DNA of 8,782 nucleotides. Origin: Campylobacterales bacterium (lineage in GTDB: Bacteria > Campylobacterota > Campylobacteria > Campylobacterales > Hydrogenimonadaceae). Location: the NCBI GenBank assembly GCA_027067015.1, contig JAMOMS010000074.1, positions 1 to 8,782 of the forward strand, in the 5' to 3' direction. How positions within the stretch are numbered: position 1 is the stretch's first letter; every line of letters begins with the position of its first letter. Below, piece after piece: positions 1 through 6,580 of this stretch. The notes beneath the pieces are model-generated. The model had not been told where the DNA came from, made no database searches, and was given only the letters and a program-made list of their open reading frames with translations. Position numbers and translations under genes: made by a program.

Positions 1-75
1 GTCAATAGTGCCGCGTTGATCTCGGCGATCCATCAATCTTCCTATTTACCTTCCGAGGCGGGTTATGCCAGATAA
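1..75 (+). CDS. C-terminal end of an unidentified upstream protein (partial)
   Basis: Frame 1 is open from the window edge and ends in TAA at 73-75, giving 24 residues that finish in SEAGYAR. The other two forward frames stop within the first 20 bases, so this is the only candidate for the end of an upstream gene. Its stop lies 11 bases inside the next gene, which fits the tight packing seen throughout the window. From its position just before GspI-, GspJ- and GspK-like genes it may be another pseudopilin, such as a GspG- or GspH-like protein. The visible tail carries no diagnostic motif, so the product is not named. Confidence 0.55.
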   Translation, partial: VNSAALISAIHQSSYLPSEAGYAR

Positions 76-454
76 AAAAGCGTTTACCCTCATGGAAGTG
101 CTCATCGCCATTTTGCTCTTTTTTAGCGCCTCTTTCGCCTTGATAAAAGTACAGCAATCGATCATGGCGCATCTTCAAAAAGCACGCAAGCAATCAACCC
201 TTCTCCCACTGGCCACCCCTTTGCTCACCCTGCCCGTTGACGCTTTACGGGCAAAAGAGGAGCCTTTATATCGGTATGTCCGTTTCCCCAAACTGCGCGA
301 TGATGAAATTTTTTTTCTCAAACAGACCCGTTTAAAAGCTTCTCGGGCCAAACCAAAACGCGAAACCCTGTTTGAGACACTCAAATACAACGTTTGGCCC
401 GTTACCGTTACCCGAAAAAATGCGGGAATACGTTTTATAAGGATAACACCGTGA
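65..454 (+). CDS. GspI-like minor pseudopilin (type IV pilin-like N-terminus)
   Basis: This 129-residue protein starts MPDKKA then FTLMEVLIAI, a class III prepilin signal. It has a short basic leader, a predicted prepilin-peptidase cut before Phe7, Glu at mature position +5, and a hydrophobic helix to about residue 27. Most such leaders end in Gly; here the residue before the cut is Ala. The length and the place before GspJ- and GspK-like genes fit GspI, a pseudopilus tip subunit of type II secretion acting in the inner membrane and periplasm. The body after residue 30 is basic and has no motif I recognise. ATG at 65 is supported by GAGG at 55-58, six bases upstream. A run of eight T at 309-316 lies in the coding region. 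A general type IV pilin-like role is the alternative. Confidence 0.72.
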   Translation: MPDKKAFTLMEVLIAILLFFSASFALIKVQQSIMAHLQKARKQSTLLPLATPLLTLPVDALRAKEEPLYRYVRFPKLRDDEIFFLKQTRLKASRAKPKRETLFETLKYNVWPVTVTRKNAGIRFIRITP

Positions 455-957
455 AACGGGGCTTTACCCTACTGGAGATGGTCATCGCCGTGATGTTAAC
501 CGCTCTACTCATGGGGGCCATGTACGGCTTGCTCAACACCTTACGCTCTCATTATCGTCACTATAGTGACGGCTTAAACAATCAAACCGCAACAGCAGAC
601 ATTTATACCCTCCTAACCCGAGACCTCGCCCAGATTCGCGCCAAACCCCAAACCGTTCATGAAGCCGGTTACGATCGTTTCGGTTTTCAAACAGATCACT
701 CGATTTACGGGATTCCCCGTCCGTGGGTCTACTATTTTATCAGTCGCAAAGAGCGGGCACTTGTTCGAATAGAGGCCGTCGCGCCTATGCCTTTTTCATC
801 CGCCAAAATGGACGCCTATCCCACTTTTTTTACCGACGTATTGGCTACCGAATGTGATTCACTCCGCATCGGAGAAGAGTATGATCGCTTTCACATTTTT
901 GTGCGTTGTCGACATATCGATCCCATCCTTGTATCCATTATTAAAGGCATCCAGTGA
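451..957 (+). CDS. GspJ-like minor pseudopilin (GTG start)
   Basis: From GTG at 451 the protein is 168 residues and begins MKRG then FTLLEMVIAVM, a textbook prepilin signal with the cut after Gly4, Glu at mature +5 and a hydrophobic helix to about residue 28. An ATG at 394 in the same frame would add 19 residues in front of the leader. GTG is preferred because AAGGA at 439-443 sits seven bases upstream, the leader length becomes normal, and the start overlaps the preceding stop as GTGA. Size and order (after I, before K) suggest GspJ, part of the I-J-K tip complex of the type II secretion pseudopilus. Cys135 and Cys153 could form a disulfide in the periplasmic domain. The family level (pseudopilin) is secure; the exact subunit is inferred from context. 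Confidence 0.78.
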   Translation: MKRGFTLLEMVIAVMLTALLMGAMYGLLNTLRSHYRHYSDGLNNQTATADIYTLLTRDLAQIRAKPQTVHEAGYDRFGFQTDHSIYGIPRPWVYYFISRKERALVRIEAVAPMPFSSAKMDAYPTFFTDVLATECDSLRIGEEYDRFHIFVRCRHIDPILVSIIKGIQ

Positions 958-1895
958 AACGCCGCGGCATTATTTTGTTTATCACGCTGGCCGTTATCCT
1001 TCTTATGGGGGCAACGGTCATGCTGATACTGCAAGCGCAACAACGTTTCCAAGAAACCCTAAACAAAGAGACCGCTCTGACGCAAGGTATGCTTTTTGTC
1101 AATGATATGAGCGAATATCTTATTGCCAATCCGCTCACCCCTCAGGAGATCTTTGCCGGCTCGGAAATTCCCGTTACCATGGCGCTTCAGAATATTGAGG
1201 GAACCGTTACCCTCTCCTCCGCCCAAAACAGGCTGAACATCAACGCCTATCTCAAAGCGCTTCAACACGATCAATCCGCTTACGATGCCATGAACGGCTG
1301 GTTACGTCAACAAGGTTATAAATCACCGTCCCTTTTACTTGCGATTTTACTGGATACAATCGACAACGACGATCAAGAACGCATAAGCGGCAGTGAGATT
1401 AGACTACGCGATCCCCGATACCAAAACGGCGCCATCTACCCCAAACGCTCTCTTCCCACAATCATACGTGTTTATCGACGCCTTTCAGGTGATCAAAACG
1501 CCACACTCACCCCCTTTTTACGTACATTCGGCTTTGAAAAAAGCCCTTTTGATCTAAACTACGCAACTTTTGAGCAGTTACGGCTCCTCTATCCCGACTT
1601 TCCCACCCATATCCTTACACAAATCTCAGCGCATGACTCCTATTATGAAAGCGTCAATGACCTGCCCGTTCCCTATACGTATAGAAGGCGTATCTTAACC
1701 CCGCGTTGGGGCATAACCCCAACACTCAAGTCAAACATCCTGCAAGCCGTTGTCGATTACACGTATAATCGTACTTGGCAAGGACGGCTATCCTTTTGCG
1801 TCACCTTGGGCAAAAAACCCCATATCAGCCATATCACCCTTTCACCTTTGCGCCGTATAACCACAGGAGAAGAGCATGAAAACCGATCCCGTTAA
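954..1895 (+). CDS. GspK-like type II secretion minor pseudopilin
   Basis: This 313-residue protein starts with GTG overlapping the previous stop as GTGA, with AAAGG at 943-947 as ribosome site. It has a short basic leader MKRRG, a hydrophobic helix at about residues 6-26, and no Glu at mature +5, the known GspK exception among pseudopilins. Further GspK-like signs are QNRLNINAYL near 91-100, an acidic stretch LLDTIDNDDQ followed by GSEI near 132-149 (compare the family's D-W-I-D-x-D ... GaE region), and FDLNYATFEQL near 199-209, like the LNxNTA helix-hairpin-helix segment. GspK is the large subunit capping the pseudopilus tip in the periplasm. The last six codons overlap the next gene by 20 bases. 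Length matches the family (about 300 residues). Confidence 0.8.
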   Translation: MKRRGIILFITLAVILLMGATVMLILQAQQRFQETLNKETALTQGMLFVNDMSEYLIANPLTPQEIFAGSEIPVTMALQNIEGTVTLSSAQNRLNINAYLKALQHDQSAYDAMNGWLRQQGYKSPSLLLAILLDTIDNDDQERISGSEIRLRDPRYQNGAIYPKRSLPTIIRVYRRLSGDQNATLTPFLRTFGFEKSPFDLNYATFEQLRLLYPDFPTHILTQISAHDSYYESVNDLPVPYTYRRRILTPRWGITPTLKSNILQAVVDYTYNRTWQGRLSFCVTLGKKPHISHITLSPLRRITTGEEHENRSR

Positions 1896-3831
1896 ACCCC
1901 TGCTTTGGCTCTTTGTTCTCTCACTCTGCGCCATGGCCCTGTTTCGGCTCTATTTTTACTTTCACTTTCTGCCCTCAAACGCCGATCCGGTCAGACTTCA
2001 GGATCTTTTGGCCATGCTCTTTTTCGGCCTGCGTCTGGATATGTCGGCGCTGGGGTATCTCTTTTTGCCGCCGCTTCTTGGACTCCTGATCGGGGCCTTT
2101 TGGCCCAAACTGCCCTGCTCGACAATCTTTCGGTACTACTTTTTTGGCGTCTTGCTCTTTTTGATTGCCGTGCTTTTTGGGGATATGGCCTACTACTCGT
2201 TTTTCGGCGAGCACATGACGCTGATGATTTTTGGAATCTTTGACGACGACACCCGAGCGCTCTGGGCCATCGCCCAAAAAAACTACAACCTCACGGCACT
2301 CTTGATCGGCGCGCTCTTGACGGCCCTTTTGCTTTGGCTGGGGCTTGGCCGTCTCTTTCGCGCCCCCCTCAAGCCCGCCAAAGGACGCTATCTGGCTATG
2401 GTTGCCCTGCTTATCATACTGGATCTGCTGGCCATTCGGGGAAGTTTTGGTAAATATCCCGTCTACCGCTGGAGCGAGGATGTGGTGGCCGACCGCTACG
2501 CCAACCAGGTGGCCAAAAGCCCCTTTTACGCCTTTGTGCGGGCCGTCAAACAGTACACAAAGAGCAAATCGGGCCATGCCGATTACGCCAAACGGGTCGG
2601 CTGGCACGGCACGACCGCCACAGCCTACGCCGCGGTAGCCGAGCGCCCCTGCCCCAAAGCGGATCTCGCCTGCCTGCGCCGCGTCACCCCTCCCAACCCT
2701 GCCGCGAAGCGTCTGCGTCCCCATGTGGTGGTGATCATGGCCGAAAGCTTCGGTTTGCCTATTTTGCGTTACCAAAGCCCAGATTTTGACATCATGGGCC
2801 GGCTCAAACCCCACTTTGAAAAAGACATTCTCTTTACCCGCTTCATCTCCACAGCCAACGGCACCATCGCCTCCATGGAGCCCACCCTGCTCAACCTCAC
2901 CGCTCTGCCCGGCTCCACCCCCTACGCCCAGGGCCCCTGCCAGACCCGCACCTTCCCTACCGCCGCCGCAAGCGTTTATCAAAAAGCGGGGTATGAGACC
3001 ACCTTTCTCTACGGCGGGGATCTGTCGTGGCGAAACGTGGGCAACTTCTTTGCCAAACAGGGTTTCGAGCATGTCGAGGGCAAGGCCAAAATCGGCGCCG
3101 CGCTGCGCCTTGGCCCCAAAGATTACCACGACTGGGGGGTGTACGACCAGTTTCTTTATCGCTACATCCTGCACAAGCTCCAAAGGGCCGAAAAACCCCA
3201 GTTTATCTTTGTCATGACCACCAACAACCACCCCCCTTATGAACTGATAAAGGGGTACCGCTCCCGCATCAAAGCCCTGCCTGAATCCCTCAAAAACCAC
3301 CTCCATTGCGATACGACGCTGGCACTCAAGCGCTTCCGCGACTACGGCTACGCTCTTGATAGCCTGGGCGGATTCCTCAGCGATCTTAAAGCCTCCCCTT
3401 TGGCCCAAAAAACGGTCGTTGCCGTCACCGCCGACAATAATACGGTCGAAGGGATCATGCGCTATGACAACTTTTTGGAAACCTCCAAAAAGATTCCTTT
3501 CTATCTCTACCTGCCCGCTTCGCTTCGCCCCGCACAGATCGATACGACCGTACCCGGATCGCACAAAGATCTCTTTGCCACCCTCTATCGCCTCACCCTC
3601 TCCCAAACGCCTTACTACAGCGTGGGCCGCGACCTGCTCGATCCCAAAACGCTTCATTGCGGCTTAAATATCAGCGGCATTATCCTCTCGCCCGACGGGG
3701 CATTTGAAAACGGCAAAGCCCGCACCCCGCTTCAAAAACGGTGCCAAGAGTACTACCGAGCCGCCGTGGCGGTGAGCGCGGATATCGCCCAAAGGGTGCG
3801 CAAGGGGGAGTTTGGCTATAATACCCCCTAA
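1876..3831 (+). CDS. LtaS/sulfatase-family membrane phosphotransferase
   Basis: This is a 651-residue protein with about five membrane segments (near 9-29, 55-75, 85-105, 138-158 and 172-187) followed by a periplasmic alkaline-phosphatase-fold domain from about 280. The domain shows VVVIMAES with metal ligand Glu290, a likely Thr330 nucleophile in TANGTIASME, DWGVYDQFLY near 419-428, TTNNHPPYEL near 448-457, and TADNNTVEG near 518-526 with Asp520 as metal ligand. This is the layout of lipoteichoic acid synthases and related phosphoglycerol or phosphoethanolamine transferases, which move a phospholipid head group to a glycan or lipid. In a Gram-negative next to lipid A and core genes, the acceptor is probably LPS or another periplasmic glycan (inference). 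Asn521 replaces the His expected from LtaS. ATG at 1876 follows a strong AGGAGA at 1865-1870. It is clearly richer in GC than the upstream pseudopilin genes. Confidence 0.85.
   Translation: MKTDPVKPLLWLFVLSLCAMALFRLYFYFHFLPSNADPVRLQDLLAMLFFGLRLDMSALGYLFLPPLLGLLIGAFWPKLPCSTIFRYYFFGVLLFLIAVLFGDMAYYSFFGEHMTLMIFGIFDDDTRALWAIAQKNYNLTALLIGALLTALLLWLGLGRLFRAPLKPAKGRYLAMVALLIILDLLAIRGSFGKYPVYRWSEDVVADRYANQVAKSPFYAFVRAVKQYTKSKSGHADYAKRVGWHGTTATAYAAVAERPCPKADLACLRRVTPPNPAAKRLRPHVVVIMAESFGLPILRYQSPDFDIMGRLKPHFEKDILFTRFISTANGTIASMEPTLLNLTALPGSTPYAQGPCQTRTFPTAAASVYQKAGYETTFLYGGDLSWRNVGNFFAKQGFEHVEGKAKIGAALRLGPKDYHDWGVYDQFLYRYILHKLQRAEKPQFIFVMTTNNHPPYELIKGYRSRIKALPESLKNHLHCDTTLALKRFRDYGYALDSLGGFLSDLKASPLAQKTVVAVTADNNTVEGIMRYDNFLETSKKIPFYLYLPASLRPAQIDTTVPGSHKDLFATLYRLTLSQTPYYSVGRDLLDPKTLHCGLNISGIILSPDGAFENGKARTPLQKRCQEYYRAAVAVSADIAQRVRKGEFGYNTP
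3817..3822 (+). promoter_or_regulatory. Candidate internal -10 box (TATAAT) before waaC
   Basis: A perfect TATAAT lies inside the last codons of the LtaS-like gene, preceded by TTTGGC. Campylobacterota sigma-70 promoters often have a strong -10 with T/G bases before it and a weak or absent -35, and no -35 hexamer is seen here at 17 bases. A start about seven bases downstream would give a leader of roughly 15 bases that still contains AAAAGG at 3833-3838 and the ATG at 3844. The box also encodes part of the C-terminal Tyr-Asn, so chance is possible. Confidence 0.3.
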
Positions 3832-3843
3832 AAAAAGGTCGCC

Positions 3844-4845
3844 ATGCGCGTCGCTCTGGTCCGCCTTACCGCCATGGGAGATGTGATCCACACCCTGGCC
3901 GCCGTGCAGTTTGTCAAAGCCCGCTTTCCCCACCTGCACCTTAGCTGGTTTGTCGAAGAGAAGTTTGCCGCCGTGCTGGCGAACAACCCCGATGTGGATG
4001 CCGTCATCCCCCTTCGGCTTCACGATCTAAAAAAACGCCCCTCCCCCACCCTCTTGAGGGCCAATCTCAAAAAAGTGCGTCAGGCCGGGCCGTTTGATCT
4101 GGTGATCGACGCGCAGGGACTGATGAAATCGGCGGCGGTCGCCCGGGCCGCGGGCAACACCGTCGCGGGACTGGATGCCGCCTCCATCAAAGAAAAGCCG
4201 GCCACCCTGCTCTATCGCCACCGCTACCGCATCGACTGCGCCGAAATCGCCCCCATGCGTTTTGCCGGCCTCATCGCCAAGGCGCTGGGTATGCGGATCG
4301 AAAAGCGGACGATGGCCCAAAAGGCCCCCTACCTCTATTGGGATGAGCGCCGTATCGACCCGACACTACATGACGCCCTCCGGGGCGACGGGCCGTTGGT
4401 GCTGATCGTCGTGGGCGCCTCCAACGCCTCCAAAACCTACCCGGCCGAGCGGTGGATCGAGGTGGTGCAAAAGCTGAAAGAGTGCCGCATCAAACTCATA
4501 GCCGGCTCAGCCAAAGAGCGCGAGAGCGCCCAAACCATCAGTGACGCCACCCACGCCGAGCTTCTACCCCCCACCGACCTCAACGGCCTCAAATACGCCG
4601 TCAGCCGTGCCGATTTGCTCATCGGCAACGACACGGGGCCTTCGCACATGGCCTGGGCGCTGAATCGTCCTTCCATCGTGCTTTTTGGATCCACGCCCCG
4701 TAGCATGATGTTTGAAACGCCTATCAACGTAGCCATCACCTCCGGGGCCAAGGTGCACCCTTGCCGTTTTGACAAGAGTGATCGCTCCATCACCCGCATC
4801 CCCCCGCAAACTATCGTCCAAAAAGCGCGGGAGCTGTTGGCATGA
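3844..4845 (+). CDS. waaC: Lipopolysaccharide heptosyltransferase I
   Basis: This 333-residue GT9 (GT-B fold) enzyme transfers the first L-glycero-D-manno-heptose from ADP-heptose to Kdo of the LPS inner core, at the cytoplasmic face of the inner membrane. It begins MRVALVRLTAMGDVIHTL, matching the WaaC N-terminus with the catalytic-base position Asp13. It has DAQGLMKSA near 89-97, GASNASKTYPAERW near 191-204 with Lys197 at the ADP-heptose site, and GNDTGPSHMA near 261-270 with Asp263. The QGLMKSA segment and the C-terminal HPCRFDKSDRSITRI favour WaaC over WaaF. ATG at 3844 follows AAAAGG at 3833-3838, and the gene begins 12 bases after the LtaS-like stop, the only real gap in the window. Its stop overlaps the acyltransferase start as ATGA, the pairing known from Campylobacter LOS loci. 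Confidence 0.92.
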   Translation: MRVALVRLTAMGDVIHTLAAVQFVKARFPHLHLSWFVEEKFAAVLANNPDVDAVIPLRLHDLKKRPSPTLLRANLKKVRQAGPFDLVIDAQGLMKSAAVARAAGNTVAGLDAASIKEKPATLLYRHRYRIDCAEIAPMRFAGLIAKALGMRIEKRTMAQKAPYLYWDERRIDPTLHDALRGDGPLVLIVVGASNASKTYPAERWIEVVQKLKECRIKLIAGSAKERESAQTISDATHAELLPPTDLNGLKYAVSRADLLIGNDTGPSHMAWALNRPSIVLFGSTPRSMMFETPINVAITSGAKVHPCRFDKSDRSITRIPPQTIVQKARELLA

Positions 4846-5753
4846 AGGCGATCGATCTTTTTTATCTTGCACTCTTTCGCCTCTTTCGCGCCCTGGTGGT
4901 GCGCCTTGCCCCCAAAAAGCGCGTGGCGTTGGCGCAAAAACTGGCGACGCTGGCCTGGTACGCCGCCCCCTCCCGCCGCCGTGTCATCGAAACCAATCTT
5001 GAAATCGCCTTTCCCGACCGCTACGACAAATCAGCAAAAAAGCGCATCGGCATCGCCTCCTATACCAACTTTATCATGAACCTCTTTACCGTTATGCGTA
5101 TGCCTTTCATGAGCGAAAAGGAGCTCCTTGATTCGGTCGATTTTGAAAACGAGGAGATTATCCAAAAAGCGATAGACGAGGGGCTTCCCATCCTCTTTAT
5201 CACCGCCCACTACGGCAACTGGGAGCTCATGCCCGCCGCCGTGACCCTGCGCTACGGCCTGGGAGGCGCCGTGGTGGGGCGACGGCTTGACAGCGAGGCG
5301 GTCAATGAGGAGCTCATAAAAAGCCGCCGGCATTTCGGCATCGATCTCATTTACAAAAAAGGGGCGGTCAAGGGAGCCATCAAAGCCCTCAAACCGGAGC
5401 GTTATATCGGAATCTTAACCGATCAGAGCCTACCGCAAAAGTACGCCGTGCCCGTTAAATTTTTTGGCAAAAAGGCGGGACACACCCCGCTGGTGGGGAT
5501 GCTGGCCAGGCGCAAACCGTGCGTGGTGATCCCCATTCGTATCCACACCCGCGACCATCTGCGCTACAGTATACGCTTCTATCCGCCGCTACCCCGCATC
5601 GTCACCGACGACGCGGAAGCCGATATCCAAAAGATGGCCCAGGACCAGGCCGACGCCGTCGCCAAAATGATCGAAGAGGATCCCGCGCTGTGGTTTTGGC
5701 CCCACAAGCGCTGGAAGACCTACGACAAAACCCTCTACCGGAAAGCGCCGTGA
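4842..5753 (+). CDS. Lipid A biosynthesis lauroyl-type acyltransferase (LpxL/HtrB family)
   Basis: This is a 303-residue inner-membrane enzyme of the LpxL/LpxM (HtrB/MsbB) family, which adds a secondary acyl chain to Kdo-lipid A from acyl-ACP. The catalytic H-x4-D/E motif is HYGNWE with His123 and Glu128. Other family signatures are LTDQSLPQK near 192-200, VPVKFFGKKAGHTP near 203-216, and WFWPHKRWK near 284-292. The hydrophobic N-terminus (about 5-20) fits a membrane anchor. The ATG overlaps the waaC stop as ATGA, with GGGAG at 4829-4833 eight bases upstream. The neighbouring waaC links it to Kdo-lipid A and core assembly, where this position is often called htrB or waaM. The sequence alone does not show which acyl chain or position it uses. 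Confidence 0.9.
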   Translation: MKAIDLFYLALFRLFRALVVRLAPKKRVALAQKLATLAWYAAPSRRRVIETNLEIAFPDRYDKSAKKRIGIASYTNFIMNLFTVMRMPFMSEKELLDSVDFENEEIIQKAIDEGLPILFITAHYGNWELMPAAVTLRYGLGGAVVGRRLDSEAVNEELIKSRRHFGIDLIYKKGAVKGAIKALKPERYIGILTDQSLPQKYAVPVKFFGKKAGHTPLVGMLARRKPCVVIPIRIHTRDHLRYSIRFYPPLPRIVTDDAEADIQKMAQDQADAVAKMIEEDPALWFWPHKRWKTYDKTLYRKAP

Positions 5754-6580
5754 AAAAGTTTTTTGTGATCAGTGTGCTCATTTTGGCGCTGGCGTGGGGG
5801 TTCGCCTCCTACTCTTTGCAACACCGCGCCTACGACACCTATAACGACTGCCGCAAAATCTGGAGCTCCAGGGGGCTGTATGACCAAAGTACCCCGCGCA
5901 ACTCCTACCAAAGCGTAGCCCAGGCCTTCGCCGCCGGGGCGCCCGGGGTGGAGATCGATATCCACTACGACCCCGAGATGGACCGCTTCGTTCTCTCCCA
6001 CGCCCACCCCAAAATCGGGCCCGACGGCAAACGGCACTATACACTCAAAAACGGCGAGCTCCAGACGCTGGGTGAGCTATTTAAACGCACGGGCAAAGGC
6101 CACTGGTTCTGGCTCGACTTTAAAAACCTGGATGATCTTAATGATGTGCAGACCCAAAAAGCGATCGCCCGCCTGCGCTCCATCGCCCCCGGGTCGCTTT
6201 GGGCGCGCATCTATGTAGAGGGCAACAATCCCGTTAAACTCAAGCGCTACCAAAACGCCGGTTTGCATACCATCTTTGACACCGACCCCCTGCCCGCAGG
6301 CAACCCCCTCTCCCCGCTTCTGCTTGGCGCTTATAAAATCGCCTTCGCATGGGGCGGGTTTGACGCCGTGGGCATGAACTACGGCAAAGCTGACAACCCC
6401 ATCTACGCCCCCCGCACCGCCAAAGTGCTGGGCAATATTCCCGTTTTTGTCTACCACATTCCCGACAAGCCCGACATTTTAAAAACCCTGCTAAAAGACC
6501 CGCAGGTGCGGGTAATGCTGGTAGGAAGGGACGTAAGTTTAAACCGCTTTAACCTTACCGCCTGCAAGGATCAGCCGTGA
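5750..6580 (+). CDS. GDPD-fold (PLC-like phosphodiesterase) protein with an altered active site
   Basis: From GTG at 5750 this is a 276-residue protein with an N-terminal signal peptide or anchor (about 4-20, ending FASYSLQ), so it should act in the periplasm. The frame continues upstream to an ATG at 5519, but that stretch lies wholly inside the acyltransferase and would bury the signal sequence. The GTGA overlap and GGA at 5740-5742 support the later start. The region SRGLYDQSTPRNSYQS, then GAPGVEIDIHYD with Glu68 and Asp70, and VLSHAHP with His84, follow the glycerophosphodiester phosphodiesterase pattern (HRG...ENT, E-x-D, HD). The first His is Ser40 and the Asp of HD is Ala85. WLDFKNL near 121-127 matches the family's E-x-K strand, with Asp123 for Glu. 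The C-terminus has PVFVYHIP and VMLVGRD. Fold is likely; activity and substrate are unknown. Confidence 0.75.
   Translation: MKKFFVISVLILALAWGFASYSLQHRAYDTYNDCRKIWSSRGLYDQSTPRNSYQSVAQAFAAGAPGVEIDIHYDPEMDRFVLSHAHPKIGPDGKRHYTLKNGELQTLGELFKRTGKGHWFWLDFKNLDDLNDVQTQKAIARLRSIAPGSLWARIYVEGNNPVKLKRYQNAGLHTIFDTDPLPAGNPLSPLLLGAYKIAFAWGGFDAVGMNYGKADNPIYAPRTAKVLGNIPVFVYHIPDKPDILKTLLKDPQVRVMLVGRDVSLNRFNLTACKDQP

Noticed and set aside
2..193. Short minus-strand frame at the window start
   Set aside because: It overlaps the prepilin leader coding region, has no recognisable domain and no supporting ribosome site or neighbours on that strand.
309..316. Run of eight T in the GspI-like gene as a phase-variation tract
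   Set aside because: It is short, the frame is intact, and Campylobacterota contingency tracts are usually longer G/C runs. Without population data it is not evidence of switching.
3231..3236. Run of six C (and six G at 8304-8309) as slippage sites
   Set aside because: Six bases is expected by chance in GC-rich coding sequence, and both lie within intact conserved regions.
1975..3657. A 560-codon open frame on the minus strand opposite the LtaS-like gene
   Set aside because: It mirrors the GC-rich codon use of the + strand gene, is rich in Gly, Val and His without any domain I recognise, and lies fully inside a gene with clear catalytic motifs.
5519..5749. A 77-codon N-terminal extension of the GDPD-like protein
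   Set aside because: It is basic, Arg/Pro/His-rich, lies entirely within the acyltransferase gene, and would sit in front of a clear signal peptide.
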